In this document: positions 12,229-24,200 of the stretch, one piece after another
How positions within the stretch are numbered: position 1 is the stretch's first letter
Layout: each line of letters begins with the position of its first letter
Assembly (NCBI GenBank): GCA_036768485.1
Contig: JAVLUZ010000768.1
Span: 1,367,770-1,431,769, forward strand
Direction: 5' to 3'
DNA length: 64,000 bases
DNA from: Mermis nigrescens
Lineage: Eukaryota > Nematoda > Enoplea > Mermithida > Mermithidae
Notes under the pieces: model-generated
Told to the model about the DNA's origin: nothing
The model's database searches: none
What the model saw: only the letters and a program-made list of their open reading frames with translations
Position numbers and translations under genes: made by a program

Positions 12229-15200
12229 GTACTGAATTAAAAATGATTTATTTTTATTCTTATTCTTATTTTCTATCAAATTTTGTTGTATTATACTTTT
12301 TGATTCTATATGGGCTTCGATAACCTCTGAATTTGTCTCTGATTTTCTCAAAATCTTAGGTAGTTAACGCGTACCTATAATATACTTGGGTACCCGTAAC
12401 ACCTGTGCACCCCCTACACCTATAATGAGACATATCTGAGAGGCGCGGTTTTTCAAATGATAGATAATTAGAAAACTCGATGGAGGTTTTTTGTTTACAC
12501 TCAATACCGAGTTTGTAATGAGCGTGTAATGTTCTGTCGTAACGTTAGAACATATAACGAATTTTGGGGTTTTATTCGACGGCTTGTAAACAACTCAATA
12601 TTAAAGCCTCAAACAATTTAATGGTTTGAATTGTAGAGGAAGATAATATGCTCCAAATGACACTTATTTGTTTTCTGAATTTTGCATCAGTTCTTGAGGG
12701 GGTGTAACGAGTGCAAAAATCTGCTCGCGTAAAGACAGATTTTGGTTGCGTTTTTTCCTTCTCGATGTCTGCCAACAACTCCGGTAATAAGTCCCAAGAA
12801 CTTTATTCTGATAGAAATATACTGCTGTTCATGGACTACTTTCCGCTTACCAGCAAACTTTTTTTACGCTCAATACGGAGTTAGATCTAGGGGTCTGTAG
12901 TGGATAGTGTAAAAACAGACTTTGTCTAAGATTTCTCTCCAACTTTTTCGCTTATAAGTCGTAATAAATTGAATAAAATAGACATAAATTACCTTAAAGA
13001 GCTACACGTCGCAGCAAACCGCGTTTAAAAAACACAATATTGAGTTATTTATGGGGGTTCAAAGTTCGAAATCAGGGGATAAAATGGGCAAAAGAAATAT
13101 ACTTTCCCCTATTTTGATTGGTATACATCTCAAATATTTTGCAGAACAGAAGTTTTCCACATACCAAGCGTACTACGATTCAGAGGCTACAAACTGATTC
13201 AAATTGAATTTCTCTACACTCAATGGGGACTTAGGTTCAATTTTTTTAATTTTTCAATGTGGTGGATAGTGGAAAATACGTTTTTGTCTGTTTTTTGTCT
13301 GCCACTCTCTCCGTTTAGAAGTCGGGATAAGTCAAATAGAATAAAAATAAAGTACTTTTGAAAAGATACACGTCACAGCAAATTGCGTATATTAACACCA
13401 ATCAGTATTTAGCTTTTTTGGGAGGTGTAAAGTCAAAAATTGGGTGTGTTAAACCTGTTTCTGTCTTGTCTTCCTTTCTGCCAACTTGTACGTTTTCAGT
13501 CTAGTTATGATCTCAAGTCTAAAAATGTACCAGGAATCAAACGTGATACGCCAGTTCGGCGCGTTTGTTTACACTTAACTGTGATGTAAAGTGGTCAACA
13601 TCTGATATTTGTTTGTCTTCAGGCCATTGTAGAGACTTAATTTTTTCATGAATGTTGATCGTAATATAAAAGTAATATCGAAATTACAAATCCGACTAAT
13701 ATATTCTTTACACACTGTAGTTGTGTAGAGTTTACACTGCAAATTTTTTTGCAAAATGTTCTACGTAATGTCAGAATTACGAATCTGACTGTTAGTTTTC
13801 ACTAAGCCCAGTAGTTGTGTAAAGTTTGCACTATTCATTTATTGTTAATGTGTAGTTTAGACCACAAACTTATTTTACTTCCAGAGCGTTGCAAAATGTT
13901 AATTTTTTTCAAAATATGTTCTGAAAGGTCAGGATTACGAATCTGACTGTATGTTTTCTTTACACCGAGTAGTTATGTAAAGTTTACACTGAAAATTAAA
14001 CTTAGTTTCAGAGCGTTGCAGAAGCTAAATTTTTTGCAAAATGTTCCATGTAACGTTAGATTGCGAATCTGAGCGTAAGTGTTCTTTATACCCAATATTT
14101 ACGTACAGTTTATGCTGAAAGCCTTTGATCTGTTTAAATAAGCTAAGGTTGTCTTGTTTGAGAAAGATAATGCTGATGTTCAGAACAATTTTGTTTACCG
14201 CGTTCTTGGACTGCTGTCATTATTGTGGCATGTTACTGTATGTGTTAAGTGACTGGCTCACTCAAATCATGCAAATTAAAAGTAGGGTACTAGCAAAGAA
14301 GAATGCTCCAATGGAACAAAAAAGACGAACATATTTGGGATTGTGGATTATTAAGGTTGTAAAAGGAGGAGACTAGGAAAAAGCTACCTATGTACCGGGT
14401 GGTGCATAACTTTTTTCTCCCCCTAGCGCCACAACCCTTCATTGCACCTGTATAATTTTTATACCTTTTGATAGGCCGTTCAATTTGGAGTTCAACAGTA
14501 CTTTATAATATTAATTTAATTCAATTTTTATGGCGTGAAAATACGATAACGAAAAGTAAGGGCAGATAGGCCAGATCAAGTGTATTGCATTCCGGTTAAG
14601 CGCGTGATGCGGGAGCCACTTGCATTATAAAAAAGTGGATTGCTGATAAATTCGGTCGAAGCGAAAGAGGGGTCCAGTCGACATGGTGCAAGGATGCCGA
14701 CGAGTATTTTACGGAATTTGGTGAAGGTCGACCATTGAAATTAAGCCAGAAAATCATTGAAAATTGCAGCAGTAAGCAGAAAAAAGTTGTCATCAAGTAG
14801 CTCGAAAGATTCTGGAGGAACGAAACAAAAAAGTTAAACGGAGCACAGTCTATCGTTTCGAGCCAGAGCGGGCATCAGGGCATTTCACGTTATTTCGAAA
14901 GGCTTGAAAACAGAAACGCATATCCAAGACAGGATATGGCTCGCACGTTGGATTCAAAATTGGGACGAAGAAGATTTTCTTTATTTGGCGCCTTCAGACG
15001 AGTTTTTCATTTGGTCGATTCGAAAACCAAACTTTCAGAATGATCGTCTTTGGTCAAAAAATTTGGACGATATCAGCGATGAAGAACACTAACGTCATAT
15101 TGTCAAAAATCGGGCTTCCATCGGTCATTTTTGTCATGTTCACTGCAAAAAATGTTGTGGGGGATCAAAGATTGTGGTGAATCATGGGACGGCGCCTATG

Positions 15201-18200
15201 TTACGCGACAAAATTTTGACAGAAAATGTTATTCCATTTTGTGAATAATCCAGAAAATGTTTTGCTGGTTGGCTAGGCTGCTTTTGTTTATGATAAGGCG
15301 CCTTGCATGAGTGCAAACGCAACTCAACAGCTGCAAAAGAAAATGGCGTCGACTTCTTGGGCAACGGCATTTGGCTCGGAAATTCCCGGATTTGAACGCC
15401 GCTGAAAATATTGGATCAATAATTAAAGACGAAGTAGAAGGTCTGATGTTAATGGAAACTTGTCAGGGACGCATTTCGACTGAAACCTTGCGCCGCAATT
15501 TGGAATAAGGTTTTATCGACCATGGAAAATGATACCAAATTATTTCAAAATTTATTGTGTTGATACCCATCTCGTTTTAAAGCTGTTTTACAGGCTAACG
15601 GTGGCCATACCGATTATTAATTGTATACTGGTGATTTAAGTTTTGAACGCTGATTAAATGATGCAAAAGTTATCCTGCTTCCATTTCTGGTTTCAGCTTT
15701 AGAGCGGGTTGGAAAAAGGTTATGCTCCACCCGGTATATGCCTAAGTCGCAATCTCTTGAAAATCAGACTTTCTCTAAGCAACGCAAAAAATCAAAGTAT
15801 ACTCTGCGGCCTCTAAAAAAGTGTAACCTTCTATAAATAATTTTCAATGCCTCACATAAGAGTGTATAGACATAATCTAAAATGTTTACTTTTTGTAAAT
15901 TGCTTGCAAGTTGCAACGCTGACTTCCTTCGTATCGTGATTGATAGAAATCTAACCGCGATTGATAGAAGTCTAATTGCAATTGTATTCAGAGGTGTTTT
16001 ATTTTGTTATTATGAGCATTATAGAAAGCAAATCTGGCTTCAATTGATTAGTGTACACAATCGTTGCGGGCATGCAAGTGTACCCACACGTAGAGTGTTT
16101 CACGTAAGCTTACGCGTAACCTACTGCTTTAAACTAACAATTTCTTTGATTGTCTTGAATGCATCGATGTTTGCTATTTCATACAATTGGCTTGCAAAGT
16201 CACTCCTAGTTTACTCCATCTAATTTCCCCTAGCTACGACAAAGCTAACTTGCTGCTTTTTCGATCGTATTTTGGTTCAGTACTTTATTTCAGTCTGCAG
16301 GCCGCAGAATATACATACTTCGATTTTTTGCGTTGCTTAGAGAAAATCTGATTTTTAACAGATTTTGAGACTTTAGGCATAGACATACGTAGAAAGCTTT
16401 TTCTAGTCCCCTCCTCTTTACATCCTTAATAATCCACAATGCCGAATTCGTCTTTTTTGTTCCATCGGAGCATTCTTTGCTTAATAAGTATCTATTTCAC
16501 CTGCATGCAATTAAATAGTATTTTTTGCATTATCATTAGGTCGATTTAAATTGATTCTTCCAGATGTTTTAAAATTCCTAAGCTATAGCCTGTTTCAAAA
16601 TTCATGCGACGTTTTTACAGTATGATGATTCCAATGTATTAACAATTCAGCTAATCGGCAAAGAGCAGTTTCTTAGTACCCGCCTCTCGCAAATCGCTAA
16701 TTTTACAGTAAGCTATGTAATATTTGAAAATCTGCCCCGGCATCCCCAAGTGGTCAAGCGTTATTACCACTCACTTCAGAGCGCGAAATACGGAGTTCGA
16801 TTCCGCGCGTGCAAGGTTTTGAACCAAATAACATGCAATAGGCTATAGACAATCGGATGAAAGGCCTTATGCCGATTGGCTGAATTTTCGCTGCCTTCGA
16901 ATCAATCACCTTACTGTAGAAAAAGTCTTAAAAATTCAAAACAGACTAGAGATAACTATCCGAAATCATTTAAATTGTAATTTTTATGGTTTATAACAGT
17001 AACTAGCTTTACATGTGTGTTACAGTAACTAGCGTTACATTACTGCTTAATTTTAAATTTAAGTTTATTATTTGTTATTTTTTAAAGTTTATTCAGAAAA
17101 AATGAACGACTGCTCACATTGTTGAAAAATGTATACCTTGGGCTGCTTAGCGAAAAGACATAAATTTGTCTGAAAACTAAATTAAGGAATAGAGACTCTG
17201 TGGAACGCTAATTCCATGTGAATTAGGCCAAATTTAAATCGCCTTATATATAGTAAATTTTTATTATTTTAGCTCGATTCGGTTATTATCGGGATAGCTC
17301 CAATTTTTTATATTGAAATACATAAAATGAAGAATTTGTCATCACTTTAAATTGAAAATTGTAAAACGAAAAGTCTGGGTAAAAGGCGATCCGCCTAGAA
17401 ATTTACATTTTCGAACCGAAAACCATATATTGTTTAATACTCGTAAGATAATCACAAAACCAACTCTTTTGTGTGTGTTATTTTTTTTTATTCAATTTTA
17501 TTTCTTAATTTTTTTCTCAATTTTTATCGTGAGTATTCCTGCAAAAACTATATTTAGGAGCTTTGTTCAGGTTTCTGCATGGTGAAAGACCGTACTGGTG
17601 GGTGCATGAGTGCGAAAATAACACTGATTTTTTGAAATTGAAGCAATATCCGTTAACGTGCGAAACTGGACCTGGTAAGCTGGAATCGTATAAATAATAA
17701 GCTACTTTGATTGATACTGTTTAATTTTTTGATAAATTAATTTCAGCATAACCCGAAATTCAGAAAAGTTTCGTAATTTTTTGCTTCTTATTTTTGAAAT
17801 TTTCTATTTAGTTTTTTGTTTTTGTATTCCTTCGTTTTTTAGAGTGTATGTACTCAATCTCTACGGTACATATTGTCTAATTCTTGTGATGCAAATGAAT
17901 ACACTTAGGTAACTTGAATTTGACATCTATTTCTCGTTAAGTAGAGTTTTTAATAATGCGTGACAGCTAACTTAATCAAAGCTATAATTGAAAAGTGATT
18001 CAATCGCTAAAGGAAAATTTGAGTTTTTTGTAAAATGAGTTAATATATTAGGCTGTCTCCCAGTGTTTTTTTGTACAAGGTCCGTTTGTACATGTACAAA
18101 GATGGTCCCTAAAAGTCTTTGTACATTTTGTACACACAAATTTTTGGGTGCCATAATATGGTACGGTAGCGATTTTAGAGTGGTAAAACCTTTAGTAGTG

Positions 18201-21200
18201 TATTTTAGCTAACTTATAGGTTTCTGAGGACAAAAATCACTAAGAATCGTCTTAAAACGGCGCGAAGCGCCGAAAAATTTGACATTTTTCCTTTCCAAGT
18301 GCAATATCTCCCATTATAAAAATATATAGAACATACAATTACTCATTGCCGAAAATTTTCGCTAATTTTAGACTTGTTTGCAATTTTTGTTTTCCCGAAA
18401 ATCTTTGTACATGTACACAAGACGGTCCCGAAAAATCTTTGTACATCGGGAAAAATCTTGCCCGTATACAAAAAAACCGTGATGTCTCCCAATGCATAAG
18501 CTGGTCACAAAAGTTAAGCAAACGTTGAAATACCTCTAATCTGTCTTCAGTTGGGCTTTTCAAAAGATTTGTTAGGCTTTTAAAAAGATTTTGAGAACTT
18601 TCGTTAAAAATTTTGAATCTTCTCAAGTTTAGTCCCTGAGTTCACTTTTATTTTTTATATAAAAATTTCTGATTTTTACTCTAAGTGATCTGAAGATAGC
18701 CTTTGCCGAATCTTGACGTTCGGTTACCTTCTAGCCTTCAAGCCATTTAAAGCAAATGATGATTGTGTCAAGCACGGTTTTTTTGTATTCGGCAAAGATT
18801 TTTCCCCATGTGCAAAGACTTTTCGGGACCGTCTTTGTACATGTACAAAGATTTTTGGGAAGACAAAAATTGCAAAAAGGTCTTAAATTCGCAAAAATTT
18901 TTGGTTTGTCTGAATGAGTAATTGTGTGTTCTATATTTCTTCATATAGGCAGCAAATGCATTTCAAAAGGAAAAATGTCAAATTTCCTAATTCTTTAGGA
19001 TTCTTAGTGATTACGGCCCTCAAGAGACCCAGGTATTAGCTAAAATACATTACCAAAGGTGGAACAACTCTGTTTTTACCACACTAAAATCGCTACTCTA
19101 CCATATTATAATACCCAAAAATTTGCGTATATAAAATGTACAAAAACTTTCGGGGATCATCTTTGTACATGTACAAACGGATCTTTTGCAAAAAAAACAC
19201 TGGTGTCAAGTAAATTTGCATCGCGAAAATGAAAGATATTTCTGGAAAAATCAAAATACATTTCAAAAACGATTTAAACGGTGTCTTCAAATTCATCAAT
19301 GCAAAAGGCAGCTTGCAAGTCTCACTGTGGCTTAGAAGCAAGCGGGTAAATGGATATATCGGAAGGAAATGTGAAGAACTTAGGAGGTCATAGGTCAGAA
19401 GTTGCCTGAATAAAATACGATTAGTTTCAGTAACGACATAACCTTAAGGGTAATCGGTCCGAATTTTTTTTTTGATTTTTTGATTTGATTTTTGATATGA
19501 TAGATTCTATTCGTAATTTATTCGTTCTAAACTTTCTCGATATACCAAAAATCTGAGTTCTATGACAGGCAGTCCAAGCGGTCATGCTATGCTAACGGCT
19601 GCGGTTTGGTATATCATTCTATGGTTCTACGTTAATGGCGTTGCCAAATTCTCCAAAAGCCGGCAAGAAATTTGGAGCTTATTATAGATAAAGGCACTCA
19701 ATCAGGGGCGTTATCGGGTTCCCAGTTTGGGTGTTCGGATAGTCAAAATTGAAATTTTCATTCGCCATGTAAAATTAACTCACATTTTTTGCATGGAAAG
19801 TAGTTATTTTTCTTTTTACTCGTATAGAAGCTGCCAAGTCCATGCCTAGGCCTATCCGGAGTTACGTGATCTAGAGAGTTTGAGATAATTCCAGAAATCA
19901 GAAAGGGCTAAAGAAATGATGAAGGACGAAAAGCAATTCTGCGATTTTTCCATTACCAATAGCATAGAAAATCGATAGTTCGAAAAATTTTAAAAATCTA
20001 AAATTAGATTTTGGGAGCCCACGCTAAGTATTTCGTTACTAGGTCGATCGGACATGCTTAAATATTATAAAACTTGCTCGGGTCTATTGCTTTCCTCTCA
20101 AGCGACGTTCTCGCGTTAAATTTACTGTAATAAATGGAAGATCATACGAGCTCTAGAGAGATTTAGGGGTTTGACGCCCTAAAAATGGCTGCTGACTACA
20201 CATGGGCGTATGGCGGTTTTGGGGGAGGGGGTTACACCCTCCAGAAGTCGTAAAAACTTCGCAAATTACTGTAGACCCAAGAATTCTATTTTTATAAACA
20301 TTTTTGGCAATTTGCCCCATTCGACCCCCAGAATTTGACAGATGACCCCTTCACAACTTTTCTGATCCCGCACAAGTGACAAAAACTAAGAAAATAAGCT
20401 GGTTTGATCGGTTTAGTAGGTTTTCGGCTCAAAATATCAGCTTATTGAAGTTGCGCTTCAAAGGATCATTTTGTATCATTATTTCATCCAGCTTTATGAA
20501 ATTTTCTAAATTATTTCTAGTTTTTATGTTCTAGATAATAGCGTCGCCAGAAAACTTCAAAAATCGTGTTTACGACGCAACCGCCATTTTAAAAAACCCA
20601 AAAAATTATTTTGAAAAAAAAATTCCAGGGCCGATTTTCGCATGATTTTTTTCTGTAATGGGTATAATAGGGCATGGAATAATCAATAGGTATATTACGA
20701 CGTGTGTTGCGTATAATAATTATAAGCGATTCAAACATAAAAAATGAAAATAGCAAAATAACAAAATTTCCGTAAACGAGTAAAAGCAAATGTGTATATT
20801 TCGAAATATCTATTTGCAGAACTAACCTGGTGTCATCGATTTGGTTTTTATATCTGACGCTATTCACGCTAGTTTCCGTATCAAGGTTGTTCATCGCTGC
20901 CCACTTCCCACATCAAGTGATAGCTGGTGGATTATCTGGTAGAAATTAGAAATCAGAATTATTCAAGATACTTTATGCGCTTACTGTCAAGTCTTGATTT
21001 AAGTTACGTTGCATTTAAGTAATCACTCTAGATTAAATTAAGCTAAATTAACCGGAATTACCCTAAATCTTAATAAAAATTAAAAAGCAAATTTTTTTAT
21101 ATTGGATTTTTTGGATATAGTATACTTCCCTTCGGACTCCTTGAAAAATTCGTATTTATCCTTCTGAATTCTTTTGTGAAAAATCTGTTTTCTGACACTA

Positions 21201-24200
21201 TTCCTTTAGATTTCTTTAGTTAAGAACGGGCGTTTTTCTGATTTTCACTGAAGAATCAAGACCAATTTTCTATTCGTAATCCAAGAGTGAGCTATTGCTA
21301 AGTATATTCAGTCAGAAGCACACGTGGGCATAGGAAGATTTGGGGCTATGCAGCCCCCAGAAACCAAAATACCTCCAGAATTCAATTTTTAAAATTTTTT
21401 CTGTTTTTTTCGCAATTTTTTGTGCCAATGAATAGTGCTCGTTGAGAAACGTTGAAAAATGGTGTTTTTTCGCCAAACCACCATTTTTAAGGCCATTTTT
21501 AGACCTTTGAAAAATCTTGCACCCCTCAGAATTTTGGTGCTGCCTACCTATGGTCAGGAGTCTAATTATAGACGAGATCCCTCCGAATTTTGAACTACAT
21601 TTAGCTAATGCCGCGCTTGATTATGGCTGAAATAGAATGGTACTTAGAAATTTCTGGAAAAACCAAAATACAAAAGCGACCTAATTCGCCCATAAATGTC
21701 ACAAACGCAGTAACTTTAGCATGTCGTTCATTCTTTCTCATTTATTTATCGAATTGCTAATTTTCGGCATTTTAACGTGAATTTTAACATCGAAAGCATG
21801 ACTAGAATTTATTTTAGTGACTTTCTTTGCTACTACGCTGATGTTATGTATGTTTAAAAACACGATGTAGCGCTATTGTGTAAAAATGTCGAGTCTTTCA
21901 AGAATTTCTCACAACTGCCAAAAGCATTCGATTTTGAATGACTTTTACAACAATCGTTGGTGATTTGGAATCTATTTTCAATTTAAAAGATTAGCCACGC
22001 ATAAAAAATTACCAAAAATTAAATGTATCTTATCACTGAGTAGGTTTCTGACGCCTGAGAAATTTGGTCAGAATTTTTTCTTGCACTTTCGTATTGGCTA
22101 GACCACTGAAAATTAAGCAGATATTGTTCAATTTTTGCGACCCTATGAATAGGATTAGCCGTCGGTTGGTTTTTCACGAAAATTCCGGCGCTTGATTTCC
22201 GACTCCGACACTATTTGGGAATTTTGGCGGGCATGGCCCTCTTTGCCGTCTTCGCGTACACTTGCTTGCTCGTCTTTGGCGTTGATCCAAACTGGTCGAT
22301 CCTACATGCTCAAAAATGGTGCAATAATATAAAATTTTATTTTTTGAAGTTTAAAATAAAATACACTAAAAATTCTATGTGATTAATCAAAAATAAAGGA
22401 TGAATTGCATTTCGGGAGGGGGCACGCCGCTCGTAGCAAAATAAGTCCGACTCGAACAAGAGCGCAGCAGGGATTTAATTACTTTGTTGGCAAACCGGTC
22501 GACCAAAAAAGACGCAGTGTTTACTTTTAATTAAGTTACCGCATTCTGACCAACTGGAAGCTAAAAATTAAGGTAAAAAGTTTGTTGGTCGCATCAAATT
22601 CACTTAATTTTGTTATTTTCGAATTTCTTGAAAATTCTTTGAGCTTGACCATATATAATTTTCTTAGGCTTTACTCTACTTTTAATTTATTTACAAATAA
22701 AAAACAAAACATGGTAAGACAAGTCATTACTGAGAATGTTGAGCCAGGATCAATGATAAAAACTGATTGTTGGAGAGGCTATAATTTAGCCTGACTGAAT
22801 TTTACGCACGATGAAGTCACCCATTCAATGAACTTTGTTAACCAAGCTGACCGCCAAACACACACGCAAAACATACGAGTAGAGGCACAATGGTCGAAAG
22901 CTAAACGGGATTTGCGCCAAAGAGTAGGACGCATGAAAAAGTTATCTGGTTGAATGGGTGTGGCGCAGCAAATTTGATACCTTAGATCAGTTATTTGAAG
23001 AACTTTTGTTCGGCGTCGTCTTACATGTTCGATACACAATAATTTACTTGACATGTATTTCGATGTACATTTTTTCTCATTAATTGGACAATTGTTTGAC
23101 ATTTAAACTTGCTACAAACGCGTTATTGTATAGACTTAAAAGTAAGCTCTGGTGAACTTTGTCAATTTAAATGCAATGCATATAAAATTATATATGATCA
23201 AGCTTCAAATTTTTCGGTGAGTTCGAAAATAACGAAATTAAGTGAAATTGATGCGACCCTATAAAGTTTTCAAATCAATTTTTAGCTTCCAGTTGGTTAG
23301 GATACGATAACCTAATTAAAAGTAAACACTGCGTCTTTTTGGTCGACCGGTTGGTCAACAAAGTAATTAACTCCTTGCTGCGCTCTTGTTTGAGTCGGAC
23401 TTATTTTGCAACAAGCGGCTTGCCCCCCCCAAATGCATTTCAGACAAAATAAATTTTGAACTCCACAATACATGTAGTATGCAAAATTTCTAACTTTTAC
23501 CTATCACAATTCAAGTACAATGGAACACTTGTTTTGTGTATTTTTTAATTCAACAAATGTCAATAATTAAAAATGATATTTGTTTGTCATATGAAATAGA
23601 AAATAGAGTCAGATGTATTCATATTTTCATCATATATTCAATCTACCACATTCGAATAAACAGACTTTCCATATGTATTTGAAAGGTGTTTCAAGCACAC
23701 CTGGGCGTGGGGAGAGGTTTGGGGGTATGCACCCCCCTCCTCCCGAGAAACCAAAATACTCCCCCAGAATTCAATTTTTAAAATTTTTTCCGTTTTTTCG
23801 CAATTTTTTGATGCCAATAGATAGTGCTCAATGAGAAACGTCAAAAAATGGTGTTTTTTCGCCATACTACCACTTTTAAGGCCATTTTTTGACCTTTGAA
23901 AAATCTTGCAGCCCCCCAGAACTTTCTTGCTGCCCACGTATGTTTTCAAGGCGCTAAAAATGTATTGTACGAGTATATTTCGTGGATATTCTTGAATTGC
24001 ATGCATTATTTCTGGGGAGAACAACTTGAAAAATTCTATTTTCAGTGAAGGATGAAGTTATAACTGTTGTGTAAGACGTTCTGTCCCATTTCTTTGACCG
24101 TCCTGATCCTTCAATGATAAGACAATTTATTCTTAAATTCCTGAAATTTCCGTTTGTTAGACCGTCCCAATTCTCCGACCGTTTCGATTCTCGGTCTAAA

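Larger units (their letters stand above)
14287..16487 (+). mobile_element. Fold-back element copy F2, split by a mariner
   Basis: The left arm is 14287-14392, continues at 15737, and the right arm is about 16290-16487. The arm phrases are those of F1 (ACTAGCAAAGAAGAATGCTC, GTAAAAGGAGG). The core at 16000-16220 matches 29490-29770 in reverse, for example 'atcgatg' followed by the tggcttgcaaag box. Without the mariner it would be about 0.85 kb, like F1 and F3. Confidence 0.75.

Noticed and set aside
16737..16816. Functional tRNA gene
   Set aside because: Box-like motifs exist but no full cloverleaf or clear anticodon arm could be formed by eye.
18061..19202. A single 1.1-kb inverted-repeat transposon
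   Set aside because: Outer flanks do not match each other, whereas each half has its own 8-bp duplication; it is two elements.
23613..24024. Open frames over the 23.7-kb MITE
   Set aside because: Same frames recur in every family A copy and carry only repeat sequence.
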